A stretch of DNA of 64,000 bases from Alcanivorax jadensis T9 (lineage in GTDB: Bacteria > Pseudomonadota > Gammaproteobacteria > Pseudomonadales > Alcanivoracaceae): NCBI RefSeq assembly GCF_000756655.1, contig NZ_ARXU01000002.1, positions 372,001 to 436,000 of the forward strand, given 5' to 3'. Under the pieces are notes generated by a model that worked only from the letters and a program-made list of their open reading frames with translations, did no database searches and was not told the origin of the DNA. Every line of letters begins with the position of its first letter. The stretch's first letter is position 1. The translations under genes and the position numbers were made by a program. Below are positions 45,053-53,963 of this stretch, in pieces.

Positions 45053-46933
45053 TCACTCCAGATAGGTATACCCGGCTAACCCCTCGCGTACCAGCCCGAT
45101 GAAGGTTTCCTGCTCGCCGTCGCTCAAATGCGCCTGACGACAATGCTGCTCCAGGGACGCCAGCAGCTTGTCGGTATCGTAGTTCACATAGCGCAACACG
45201 GTACTCACCGTATCTCCCTGAATGGCGTGGCTCAGGGTGATGGCGCCATCGGCTTCCACATCCACATCCACGGAATCCGTGTCGCCGAACAGGTTGTGCA
45301 TATCACCGAGGATTTCCTGGTAGGCGCCCACCATGAAGATCCCCAGGTGGCCGTTGAGCTGTTCCGGCAGCGGCAGGGTGGCTTCCACGCCTTCGCCATC
45401 CACAAACTGGTCGATGCGGCCATCGGAATCACAGGTAATGTCCTGAATCACCGCCCGGCGAGTCGCGGGCTTGTCCAGGCCGGACAGCGGCAGCACCGGG
45501 AACACCTGATTGATACCCCACACATCCGGCACCGACTGGAACACGGAAAAATTCACGAACAACTTGTCCGCCAGGGTTTCGTTGAGACTGTCGAGCAGCT
45601 CGCGCTGCTGCTTGCGCAGCGGATTCAGGCGACCGCGCAGGGCCAGCAGGCAGTTGATATACAGCTGCTCGCCGCGGGCGCGGGTGCTCAGGCCCAGGTC
45701 ACCGGCGATATAACGCTGGTGAATGTCCTGCCAGGCACCGGTCACTTCCGAGAAGCGCTCCAGCAGATTGCCCGGCTCACCAGCCAGCGCCTGCTGCAGC
45801 TCCCACAGCTGATGCAGCTCGGCCACATCATCCGCCGCCGGCGCGTCCACCGCCACCGATGCCATCTGCTCCTGGTCGGTGATATTCACCAGCAGCACCG
45901 CATGGTGGGCGGTCAGCGCCCGGCCGGACTCGGAAATGATGTTGGGCTCCGGCAAACCGTGCTGGGCACACTGCTGCTGCAGGGTCTGCACGATATGACG
46001 GGCATAGTCGCCCACCCCGTAGTTCATGGAGCAGTAGGAACGGGAATGGGTACCTTCATAGTCCACCCCCAGGCCACCGCCCACATCCACGGTTTCCACC
46101 GCCGCGCCCAGGGCGCGCATCTCGGTGTAGTAACGGGCCGCTTCACGCATACCCGCCTTGATGTCCTGGATATTGGCCACCTGGGAGCCCAAGTGGAAAT
46201 GCAGCAGCTTCACGCAGTCCAGCCGCCCGGCGGCACGGCAATGCTCGATGGCCGCCATCAGCTGCGGCGCACTCAGGCCGAACTTGGACTTCTCGCCCCC
46301 GGTGTTCTGCCAGTTGCCCTTGCTGATGCTCATCAGCCGCACCCGCAGGCCGATACGCGGCGACACGCCCAGCTCGTCGGCCAGCGACAGCAGCGCCGGC
46401 AGCTCGGACATCTTCTCCACCACGATGTGCACGTGAAAGCCCAGCTTCTCGCCCATCAGCGCCAGGCGCAGGTATTCCGCGTCCTTGTAGCCGTTGCAGA
46501 CGATGGTATCGCCCGGGTTGGACAGCGCCAGCACGGCCAGCAGCTCCGGCTTGGAGCCCGCCTCCAGGCCAATACGCTCGCCATCTTCACGGGCCCGCAG
46601 GATCTCGTGCACCACCCGGCGCTGCTGGTTCACCTTGATCGGGTACACCGGCGTATAACCGCCCTGGTACTGGTTCGCCTCGATGGCCTCACGGAAGGCC
46701 CCGGCCAGCAGCTTCACCCGCTGGCGCAGAATCCCGGAAAAGCGCGCCAGCACCGGCGCCCGCAACCCGGCCGCCCGGCAGTTTTCCAGCACCGCTTCCA
46801 GCGTGGCCTGGCCGCCCTGCTCGCCATTGGGCCGCACACACAGCTGGCCCTGGTCGTCGATACGGAAGTAGCTGTCGCCCCAGCGATCCACGTTATAGAT
46901 GTCGCTGGCGGGTACGGGAGATCTGTCGGTCAT
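45053..46933 (-). CDS. speA: Biosynthetic arginine decarboxylase
   Basis: The 626-aa PLP enzyme turns arginine into agmatine, the first step of one putrescine route. The PLP Lys lies in YPIKVNQQR, with GLEAGSKPELLAV, HFHLGSQ and VDVGGGLGVDY in the barrel, and FSVFQSVPDVWGI and ISESGRALTAHHA further on. The frame starts 30 codons earlier, but the ATG at 46933 (ACAGGTA before it) fits family size. It is divergent from speE, and both feed polyamine synthesis. Confidence 0.95.
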   Translation of the reverse strand: MTDRSPVPASDIYNVDRWGDSYFRIDDQGQLCVRPNGEQGGQATLEAVLENCRAAGLRAPVLARFSGILRQRVKLLAGAFREAIEANQYQGGYTPVYPIKVNQQRRVVHEILRAREDGERIGLEAGSKPELLAVLALSNPGDTIVCNGYKDAEYLRLALMGEKLGFHVHIVVEKMSELPALLSLADELGVSPRIGLRVRLMSISKGNWQNTGGEKSKFGLSAPQLMAAIEHCRAAGRLDCVKLLHFHLGSQVANIQDIKAGMREAARYYTEMRALGAAVETVDVGGGLGVDYEGTHSRSYCSMNYGVGDYARHIVQTLQQQCAQHGLPEPNIISESGRALTAHHAVLLVNITDQEQMASVAVDAPAADDVAELHQLWELQQALAGEPGNLLERFSEVTGAWQDIHQRYIAGDLGLSTRARGEQLYINCLLALRGRLNPLRKQQRELLDSLNETLADKLFVNFSVFQSVPDVWGINQVFPVLPLSGLDKPATRRAVIQDITCDSDGRIDQFVDGEGVEATLPLPEQLNGHLGIFMVGAYQEILGDMHNLFGDTDSVDVDVEADGAITLSHAIQGDTVSTVLRYVNYDTDKLLASLEQHCRQAHLSDGEQETFIGLVREGLAGYTYLE

Positions 46934-47092
46934 TACCTGTCCTGAATAAGGGTGTCGTCTGGGGGCATTATGCCTGCCGGGGCGCCGCACTCGCACCCCT
47001 TTTTCCTGCTTTGACAGGGGCACGATAGGACTTACAATCGCGACTATCGTTCACCCGTCGAACATCCCCATTTGCCTCCACCGGAACCGCCC

Positions 47093-47953
47093 ATGAGCAG
47101 CACCAAAGACAACTGGTTTTACGAGCACTTCGACACCGCCGGCACCGCCTTCGGCCTGCGCCTCAAGCAGAAGCTGGAAGAAGTGCAGACCGAGTATCAG
47201 CACATCGAGATGTGGGAAACCGACACCTTCGGTTACCTGATGACCATCGATGGCGCCACCATGCTCTCCACCCGCGACAACTTCCTCTACCACGAAATGA
47301 TGTCGCACCCGGTGCTGTTCAGCCACGCCAACCCCAAGCGCGTCATCATTATCGGTGGCGGCGACTGCGGCACCCTGCGTGAAGTGCTGCGCCACCCCAG
47401 CGTGGAAAAAGCCACCCAGATCGACATCGACGAAATGGTCACCCGCTACTCCGAGAAATATTTCCCGGAACTGTGCGAGTCCAACAACGACAGCCGTGCC
47501 GAACTGCTGTTCGAAGACGGCGTGCAATACATGCGCAACTGTGAAGACGGCAGCGTGGACGTGATCATCGTGGATTCCACCGACCCGGTGGGCCCGGCGG
47601 AAGGCCTGTTCAAGGCCGACTTCTTCCGCGATTGCCACCGCGTACTGGCCGATGGCGGCATCATCGTGCAGCAGTCCGAATCCCCGCTGCTGCACAGCGA
47701 TACCATCATCAAGGACCTGCACGCCAACATGCGTGAAGCCGGCTTCACCACCACCCAGACCCTGCCCTTCCCGCAGCCGGTATACCCCAGCGGCTGGTGG
47801 AGCTGCACCCTGGCAGGCAAGAACACCGACGTAAGCGAATTCCGCGAAACGGATGCCACCGGGAAAGGGTTTGAGACGAAGTATTATTCAGCGGCGATGC
47901 ATAAAGGGGCGCTGGTGATGCCGCCGTTTATGGAGAAGGCGATTAAGGGCTGA
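47093..47953 (+). CDS. speE: Spermidine synthase
   Basis: The 286-aa aminopropyltransferase makes spermidine from putrescine and decarboxylated SAM. Family blocks are WETDTFGYLMTIDGATMLSTRDNFLYHEM, GGGDCGTLREVL and DSTDPVGPAEGLF with the catalytic Asp. The frame opens at 47072; the ATG at 47093 (MSSTKDNWFYEHF) is the family start. It is divergent from speA, 159 bp apart, and probably shares its promoter region. Confidence 0.95.
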   Translation: MSSTKDNWFYEHFDTAGTAFGLRLKQKLEEVQTEYQHIEMWETDTFGYLMTIDGATMLSTRDNFLYHEMMSHPVLFSHANPKRVIIIGGGDCGTLREVLRHPSVEKATQIDIDEMVTRYSEKYFPELCESNNDSRAELLFEDGVQYMRNCEDGSVDVIIVDSTDPVGPAEGLFKADFFRDCHRVLADGGIIVQQSESPLLHSDTIIKDLHANMREAGFTTTQTLPFPQPVYPSGWWSCTLAGKNTDVSEFRETDATGKGFETKYYSAAMHKGALVMPPFMEKAIKG

Positions 47954-47989
47954 GTTAATAGTTAATAGTTAATAGTTAATAGTTAATAA
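47953..47989. repeat. Tandem AGTTAAT heptamer tract
   Basis: The speE TGA is followed by five tandem copies of AGTTAAT/TTAATAG. Related but non-tandem forms occur at 9630, 50637, 53168, 55266 and 55398. Confidence 0.9.
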
Positions 47990-47992
47990 AGA

Positions 47993-48023
47993 ATGCCCTT
48001 GTCTTCGCTGAAAGAAAGGGCAT
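47993..48023. terminator. Hairpin between convergent speE and nuclease-ATPase genes
   Basis: ATGCCCTT...AAGGGCAT with T-rich CTTTATT on the plus side; reads as a terminator for speE and possibly both. Confidence 0.7.
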
Positions 48024-48058
48024 CTTTATTAAAGGCAGAAATATGAAATGCAAAAAAT

Positions 48059-50512
48059 TTAACTTTTCTCTGCCTCATTTCGTTCTACCGCAAGCTCTAC
48101 CCGCTTAAACGTAGCATTAGACTCTTCAAGAACAGCCTCAAAATCCAAATAACTTGGTGCTTGAGTAAATCTTTTCCACCTATCCAACAGGTATTTTTTA
48201 AACACAGAAGCCCGCTTAAATCTAGAGTCTATAGTAAGAGACTCAAGCTCTTCGCTAATATTTTCTCTAACATCAGCACTTAGTATTGGAGTATCAAATA
48301 CCATCGCATCCAAATAGGCAAACTGTCCCATCCAGCGACGAAAATGATAAGCGCCCGAAGAAGTTATTCTGAATGAATCAGGCATCTCTCCGATCAAAGC
48401 GCCATTTATATCCTCCTCAAAAGTCACTCTTTGCGAGGTCTCTATAAGCTTTTTATTGGTTGATCTTCTTAGTGACCTCTCTATTTGATCTCCGGTAAAA
48501 CCGGAGTTCTGCAATTCAGAAAAAAGTTCGCTGGTAAGGCAAAACCCATCATTATCTCTATGCCTTCCATCCAAATCCAGGAAAGCCAATATAATAGGCG
48601 CCAAAAAATGTTCGTTTGGATCAGAATTGGAGATATCGAACAAATTCATTGCCATTGATGTATCTGAACTATAATGCGAATACTCACCCAATAGGGCCTG
48701 CTTCGTAAATTCGTGAAGGGGAATTCGATATCTTCCTTTTGTAGCCATTTTTTCTATAATTTTTTCTGCATCAACACCTGGACTACCAATAAAGTTTGTA
48801 ACAAACTCAATCGCTGCCCGGATGTTCCCCCCAGTTATATTTGAAAGAAACTCAAGAAGCTCAGAATTCCCCCTCAACGAAGAAAGAAGAGCCTTAAGGA
48901 ACAAAGCCAAGCTCTCAGCATTAACCGCAAAACCACGATAGATTTCACTTGAAACATTCCCTTCAGCCATTTTCAAAGCAAACCCAAGTCGCTTTTCAAT
49001 TACCTTATCAATGCGAGGAGGGGAAATCGTGAATACTTTATGCGGGTATGCTGTAAGCGCCCCAGACCTTTTTGACCTAAAGAAAGTTTGTGGCCGCACA
49101 GAAATAAAAACCATAGACTCCCAATCTTGGGCAAGCTCCTGACCAATAACAAAAGCTTCTTGCTGGACTTCAAAATCTCTTTGGTCTGCATTATCCAAGC
49201 ATATTATTATTTGCTTCTGCGATGTTTTTGAATAATAACCTACAACTCGCTTTAAATGCTGATCCCTTTCACCATACAAACCCTCTATCTTTTCGAGAAG
49301 CTTTGTTTCATACAAATCAGGGTCGGTTTCTTTTTTTCCTCCCCACATCCCTCTCGAGAACCGACTAATATCCGCAGCATAAACACCTTTAATTATCCCG
49401 CTCTCATAAGGATCAACCTCATATTTATCCACCAACTGTCGCTCCACCTCATTAAGAATGAAAACACGAAGATTTTCTGTGAGCGAAGCCTTAGAGCCTA
49501 AATCAATATAGATATAAAGCGCCTTTTTAAATTCTTCATGAGCGCTGTTATACATAAGATTTTTAATAAAAGATGTTTTACCAACTCCAACATCGCCCAA
49601 TAACACAATGGGCCTTTTTGCCACAGCCTCAGAAAGAACTTCTGGCGTAAGATTGTCACTTTTTTTGCTTTTTACACTTTTTAGGCTGGGCTGCGGCTCT
49701 GAACAACTAAATAAAGAAGCATAACGAGCCTCAAGAATCCCTTTACTAAGAAGAGCATATTTTGATAGAGCGCCACTTTCGCAATAGCATTCGCTGAAAA
49801 AACTATGCTCGACATCCGGGTCATAGACGATATCTTGAAGAAACAAATCCGACAAAGATCGCAATGTAGTTTGTATATCGCTTTTATATCTTGCCTTTGG
49901 GTAACCAACAAGGCGAGAGGAAAGCTTATTAGGAAGCTGAGTCTCACCTGAAACCAAAAATCTATTTATTCTTTTTTCTTTTATCCCATCCGCAGAAAGC
50001 AGCTGCCATGCCAAATTAAAATTTCCCTTAAGAACCTCAAGGCTTTCAAAAACAAGCGCCTTCCCATCAAGAAAAGAAACTCCATCTTGCCTAGATGCCA
50101 AAAAAGCAACAAACTGCTTTCCATTAGACAAAATCGCGACAGGAGTTCCTCGCTGAGAACAATAGAAATGGACCTGATTTATCGCTTTTCCTGTATCAGC
50201 ACTCAGCCGCGCGAGCGACCTAACATCGGTAACTAACTTCTTAGAGACCCCGGCCGGAATTTCAAAGTGGAAGCCCTCCCTTTTGGCTTCCAGAATAGCG
50301 AACCTTCTAGGCTTTCCCAGCTCATAGTCAGTAAATTTATTATCCTCGGAATTCTCGACCTCTATCTCGCTTTCTCGGCACCAGCCAAAGCATTCAAAAA
50401 GAACTCTATCAATAATATGAAATCTTGTCTGAGCCTCATTAAAATCTGAATCATCATTCAAACTTTCAATCAAATCATCTAATGCTTTTTCACCTTGAGC
50501 GAGAGATAGCAT
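48059..50512 (-). CDS. Nuclease-P-loop ATPase (STAND-like), probable defence protein
   Basis: An 817-aa protein in A+T-rich DNA unlike its neighbours. The N-terminus (about 20-150) looks like an HsdR-type PD-(D/E)xK nuclease: DRVLFECFGW, then Asp62 (TDYEL) and Glu75-x-Lys77 (AILEAKR). A P-loop ATPase follows: Walker A GDVGVGKTS at 306-314 and Walker B ICLDNAD at 439-443. The remaining 370 residues are helical and unassigned. This order (nuclease, STAND-type switch, sensor-like tail) is that of several anti-phage proteins, but no close named family is clear to me. The ATG at 50512 has AAAGGAG before it; the frame's 30 earlier codons lack one. Confidence 0.82.
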   Translation of the reverse strand: MLSLAQGEKALDDLIESLNDDSDFNEAQTRFHIIDRVLFECFGWCRESEIEVENSEDNKFTDYELGKPRRFAILEAKREGFHFEIPAGVSKKLVTDVRSLARLSADTGKAINQVHFYCSQRGTPVAILSNGKQFVAFLASRQDGVSFLDGKALVFESLEVLKGNFNLAWQLLSADGIKEKRINRFLVSGETQLPNKLSSRLVGYPKARYKSDIQTTLRSLSDLFLQDIVYDPDVEHSFFSECYCESGALSKYALLSKGILEARYASLFSCSEPQPSLKSVKSKKSDNLTPEVLSEAVAKRPIVLLGDVGVGKTSFIKNLMYNSAHEEFKKALYIYIDLGSKASLTENLRVFILNEVERQLVDKYEVDPYESGIIKGVYAADISRFSRGMWGGKKETDPDLYETKLLEKIEGLYGERDQHLKRVVGYYSKTSQKQIIICLDNADQRDFEVQQEAFVIGQELAQDWESMVFISVRPQTFFRSKRSGALTAYPHKVFTISPPRIDKVIEKRLGFALKMAEGNVSSEIYRGFAVNAESLALFLKALLSSLRGNSELLEFLSNITGGNIRAAIEFVTNFIGSPGVDAEKIIEKMATKGRYRIPLHEFTKQALLGEYSHYSSDTSMAMNLFDISNSDPNEHFLAPIILAFLDLDGRHRDNDGFCLTSELFSELQNSGFTGDQIERSLRRSTNKKLIETSQRVTFEEDINGALIGEMPDSFRITSSGAYHFRRWMGQFAYLDAMVFDTPILSADVRENISEELESLTIDSRFKRASVFKKYLLDRWKRFTQAPSYLDFEAVLEESNATFKRVELAVERNEAEKS

Positions 50513-50636
50513 TTTCTCTCCTTTCCCCTCGATTCTAAATTTAAGGCCATGCCACCTTGGCTGACCGGTTGTTATTTGCGATCCAATCCCGAATCTACAC
50601 AATCTTGATGGACTTGGAAACGCGCGAGCTGAAAAC

Positions 50637-50665
50637 CAATTAACAGTGAATAGTTAATAATGAAT
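50637..50665. repeat. TTAACAGTGAATAGTTAATAATGAATAG repeat tract
   Basis: Same word family as the heptamer tract at 47953, on the far side of the nuclease-ATPase gene, so the gene lies between two such tracts. Confidence 0.75.
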
Positions 50666-50709
50666 AGCGACAACCGACACCCCCAAGTTAGCAATCGCTA
50701 TCATTCCAA

Positions 50710-51735
50710 TCAGGCTTCCGGAATCACTGCCGGTTTATCCAGGAACAGGGCGGTGCGGATCAGGTCCACGTAGATCTGTTCCTTGCCGCCATGGCTGAGC
50801 AGGGACAGGGTTTCGCCGTTGCGCAGGTTTAACTGAATCTGGCTGTTTACGAAGCTGCGTTCGCCGGTGGTGAGTACCTGGTTGAGCTGGACGGATTCCA
50901 CTTCATTGAACGCCAGGGCGCGGTTGTCGCCGGGCAGGGTGATGGTTTGGTCGCGTCGGTCCAGGCGGGCGTTGCTGGTGGTGGAGAACAGCACGAACAG
51001 GCCGGCCAGGGTGAAGGAGATGGACAGCATCAACGCCTGCATGGTGCCGCCCCACGTCATCTGCGCGAAAGGAATATGTGACACGAACAGGGCGTCGGCA
51101 ATGTAGTAGAGCTCCACCGCCAGGCCACCCTGGGGGGCGATCAGAAAGGCCAGGCCCATGCCACTGAGTGCCCGGCTGCGGGTGATGCGTAACAGGTCAG
51201 CCTTGACCGGTTTGATACGGGCGGTGACGAAGTTGCTGCCGCCGCGAACGGGCGCCGCATTGTTGCGGTAGGCGCCGGGGTCGAGCAACAGGCCGGGGAT
51301 GTCGCGAGGGTGGCTCGTCAGCCACTGCCTCTCTTCGCGGGTAAGCGCCTTGCTGGGGCGCACCAGCAGGCAGAACGCCAGCACCACCATGGCGAGCCCC
51401 AGAAAGGCAAAGCCCACCCAGGTGCGCAGCAGCCCGCGATAGAGCTGAATGGAGTGGGTTTGCTGGCCGTCGACGACCTTTTCCAGGCCACCGAGGGTTT
51501 TCTGCAGGTGGGCGATCAGCCAGCGGTCGTGGTCGTTGAGGGAGGGTTTGGCCTGGGTGCGGGCAATCCGGTCGCGGATTTCATCGTACTTCTGCCGTTG
51601 TTTCTGCTGGCTTTCCTGCATCATGGTGATGGCACGCTGCTGGGCCTGCCAGGAATTTTTGGCCTTGCTGACCGCGCCGCCCACCACCATCGCGATAAAC
51701 GCGGCAATCAATACACCGTAAACCCATTTCAGCAT
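50710..51735 (-). CDS. Unknown membrane protein with coiled coil
   Basis: A 341-aa protein with an N-terminal membrane helix (LKWVYGVLIAAFIAMVVGGAV), a Gln/Lys-rich coiled coil (WQAQQRAITMMQESQQKQRQ), a second helix (VGFAFLGLAMVVLAFCLLV) and two more later on. The end has a PH-like beta domain (DQTITLPGDNRALAFNEVESVQL). I do not know the family. The ATG at 51735 begins the first helix; the frame continues 38 codons upstream without support. Confidence 0.75.
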   Translation of the reverse strand: MLKWVYGVLIAAFIAMVVGGAVSKAKNSWQAQQRAITMMQESQQKQRQKYDEIRDRIARTQAKPSLNDHDRWLIAHLQKTLGGLEKVVDGQQTHSIQLYRGLLRTWVGFAFLGLAMVVLAFCLLVRPSKALTREERQWLTSHPRDIPGLLLDPGAYRNNAAPVRGGSNFVTARIKPVKADLLRITRSRALSGMGLAFLIAPQGGLAVELYYIADALFVSHIPFAQMTWGGTMQALMLSISFTLAGLFVLFSTTSNARLDRRDQTITLPGDNRALAFNEVESVQLNQVLTTGERSFVNSQIQLNLRNGETLSLLSHGGKEQIYVDLIRTALFLDKPAVIPEA

Positions 51736-51900
51736 CAGCACGCATCCGTCAGCAACAAAAGATCGGCGACGATAGCAAATAATTGCGTATTTTGCAGGCA
51801 AGGCATCGCAATGGGTGCGTGGCCTTAAGTGGCACGGGCGGAGAGGCAAGAACGGGCCGCAAACGGTAATGAGCGCGTTGTTGCTTGCGGCCTTATTGAA

Positions 51901-52983
51901 TCAGGGCAACACGCTGGCCTGGCCGGTTGGCTCCTGCGGCTCTTCCAGCTGGCCACGATAGCGGGGCAGGTACTGGGGAAACTGTTTCTGGATAAAGGCG
52001 ATCATGTCTTCGCGGATGGAGCACCGGAGGTTCCACAATGTGGTGGAATTTTTGGCGCTCATCAGGAAGCGGATCTGTATGGCTTTTTCCCCGGCTTCCA
52101 CCACCTGAACGGTGCCGGTGGAACCATCCCACTCCGAGGCTGCTTCCAGCAGGCGATAGAATTCCTCACGCAACGGCTCGATGGGAATGCCGTAATCCGC
52201 CCAGATCAGGGTGCTGCCGATCTGGTCGGCGGTATTGCGTGACCAGTTCTGGAAGGGGTTTTCGATAAACCATTGCAGCGGCACCACCAGACGGCGCAGG
52301 TCCCACACTCGCAGGACCACATAGGTGGCCGTGACTTCTTCTACCCAACACCATTCACCCTGCACAAACATGGCGTCATCGATGCGGAAAGGCTGGGTGA
52401 GCGCGATCTGCATGCCTGCCAGCAGGTTGCTGAGTACCGGGCGGGCGGCAAAGCCGAGGATGATGCCGCCGATACCGGCGGAGGCCAGCAGGCTGGTGCC
52501 GATCTGGCGGACGGAATCGAATGTCATCAGGGCGGCGCCGGTGCCGACCAGGACAATGACGATATTCAGGCAACGGACCAGAAAGCGGGTCTGGGTTTCC
52601 ACCTTGCGCGCCCGCTTCCATTCGTTTTCGTAGGCCGGGTTCAGTTTGACGATCACGTCGCCAATGGCGGAGGTGAAGCCGACGGCGGTCCAGGTGAGGG
52701 CGATGATCAGCAGCAGTGTGGTGCCGTGGCGGATCTCTGCCAGCCAGGGAAGCTCTTCGGGCACGGTATGCAGCACACTGCTCAGGGCGATAAGGGCTAA
52801 CGACACGCCAATGGCCCGCGCCGCCGCGTCAAAGAAGATGCGACCGACGGAGGCAGACTCGGCAAAACGGCCAATCAGGTAGACCAGCGCCTTATAGACA
52901 AGCAAACCGGCAATGATGGCAAGCAAGGCCAACCCTGCAGCATCTACCCACGCGACCAGAGCATCCTGAATCATCTGCTGCAT
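51901..52983 (-). CDS. MscS-family mechanosensitive channel
   Basis: A 360-aa inner-membrane protein with four to five helices and the MscS pore and beta domain: GIGGIILGFAARPVLSNLLAGMQIALTQPFRIDD (only in part quoted: LGFAARPVLSNLLAG) and VVLRVWDLRRLVVPLQWFIENPFQNW. The PN-x-x-x motif is PLQWFIENP. It should act as an osmotic safety valve or small-solute channel. It is larger than the 177-aa MscS at 23878. Confidence 0.9.
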   Translation of the reverse strand: MQQMIQDALVAWVDAAGLALLAIIAGLLVYKALVYLIGRFAESASVGRIFFDAAARAIGVSLALIALSSVLHTVPEELPWLAEIRHGTTLLLIIALTWTAVGFTSAIGDVIVKLNPAYENEWKRARKVETQTRFLVRCLNIVIVLVGTGAALMTFDSVRQIGTSLLASAGIGGIILGFAARPVLSNLLAGMQIALTQPFRIDDAMFVQGEWCWVEEVTATYVVLRVWDLRRLVVPLQWFIENPFQNWSRNTADQIGSTLIWADYGIPIEPLREEFYRLLEAASEWDGSTGTVQVVEAGEKAIQIRFLMSAKNSTTLWNLRCSIREDMIAFIQKQFPQYLPRYRGQLEEPQEPTGQASVLP

Positions 52984-53075
52984 ATGTCCCCCGCCAAGGC
53001 GTCACCGACTCCTTGGTAACTTAACAGGGGTAACGGGGGCAGGTCTGCCCCCGATTTGCTTTCGCAGCCGACGCC

Positions 53076-53121
53076 GGTTCGCATGTCGCAGATCCCCTTG
53101 GGGGCAAGCATAGCTCCTACA
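53076..53121. repeat. Single arm of a GTAGGAGC repeat
   Basis: GGTTCGCATGTCGCAGATCC... to GCAAGCATAGCTCCTACA is one arm without its partner; it is the reverse complement (with a few changes) of the left arm at 42108-42151. Confidence 0.7.
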
Positions 53122-53167
53122 GAGGCACGCTACGTCCGCCCCGGACATTCGACTCCTGTTTTTTTGA

Positions 53168-53203
53168 TTTTCGCTATTAACTATTCACTGTTAACTATTA
53201 ACT
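53168..53203. repeat. TTAACTATT-type repeat tract
   Basis: TTTTCGCTATTAACTATTCACTGTTAACTATT equals the tract at 9629-9660 base for base, then ATTAACTGCC. It gives the stop codon of the isomerase gene. Confidence 0.8.
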
Positions 53204-53788
53204 GCCTTTTACCGCTTCTTCCACAAAATCCAGCCGATCCTGGCCGAAGAACATCTCCTTCCCCACGAACATCGTCGGCGCACCGAACACACCGCGCTTT
53301 ACGGCGGCTTCGGTATTGGCCTTGAGCTGCTCTTTCACTTCGTCGCTGGCGGCTTTTTCCAGCCAGGCTTGCGCATCCAGGCCGGCGTCGGTGAGGACGC
53401 GGGTGATTTCTTCTACCTCGGACAGTTTGCAGGGCTCGCGCCACATGGCGTTGTAGAGGGCAGTGATCACTGCGTCCTGTTCCGGGGTGCCGATGGCGGC
53501 GGTGGCGATGCGCATGGGGGTGATGGTGTTCACCGGGAAGTGCGGGTTCATGGTGAGCGGCACCTGGTAGCGCGCGGAGTAGCGGGCCAGGTCACGCATC
53601 ATGTACATGCCTTTGGCGGGCACGGCGCCGGGCGGGTTGTTGCCGGTGGCCTTGAAGATGCCGCCCAGCAGCACGGGCACATAAACGAGCTCGGCTCCGG
53701 TGCGCTCACACAGGGCGGGGAGTTGGCTCCAGGCCAGGTAGGCGGTGGGGCTGCCCACGTCGAAGAGGAATTCGATTTTTTGGGTCAT
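53198..53788 (-). CDS. 2-hydroxychromene-2-carboxylate isomerase family (DsbA-like)
   Basis: A 196-aa kappa-GST/DsbA-fold protein. The active-site Ser lies in FLFDVGSPTAYLAW in place of the DsbA CxxC; GGIFKATGNNPP and GVFGAPTMFVGKEMFFGQDRLDFV are family blocks. It likely isomerises or conjugates an aromatic-pathway intermediate using glutathione. The frame's 44 extra N-terminal codons run through the GTAGGAGC repeat; the ATG at 53788 is right. AAAGGAAAAACC precedes it. Confidence 0.9.
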   Translation of the reverse strand: MTQKIEFLFDVGSPTAYLAWSQLPALCERTGAELVYVPVLLGGIFKATGNNPPGAVPAKGMYMMRDLARYSARYQVPLTMNPHFPVNTITPMRIATAAIGTPEQDAVITALYNAMWREPCKLSEVEEITRVLTDAGLDAQAWLEKAASDEVKEQLKANTEAAVKRGVFGAPTMFVGKEMFFGQDRLDFVEEAVKGS

Positions 53789-53810
53789 GGTTTTTCCTTT
53801 CAGGTTGTCA

Positions 53811-53937
53811 TGTAGGAGCGTAGCGCAGCGAAGCAACGCCCGCAGGGCGGCTCCGAAGGAGTGAGCGCAGCGAATAACGACGCTTGAGTCGCGAATTCCA
53901 CCGCTGGCTTCGCGACTCAAGCGTCGCTCCTACGGCG
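53811..53937. repeat. GTAGGAGC hairpin repeat with CGACGCTTGAGTCGCGAA arms
   Basis: Outer GTAGGAGCGTAGCGCAGCG and inner GACGCTTGAGTCGCGAATTCC match the right arm CTTCGCGACTCAAGCGTCGCTCCTAC (to 53934). It includes an extra inner hairpin GACGCTTGAGTCGCGAA / TTCGCGACTCAAGCGTC (53879-53928). Confidence 0.85.
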
Positions 53938-53963
53938 GGTTCTATGTTGGCATGCAGCGTTCT

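Noticed and set aside
45128-46945. 605-codon open frame antisense to speA
   Set aside because: Product is His/Gln/Leu-rich and has no recognisable domain; the minus-strand speA is certain.
47953-47989. CRISPR-like array
   Set aside because: Units are 7 bp in direct tandem with no spacers; a simple repeat.
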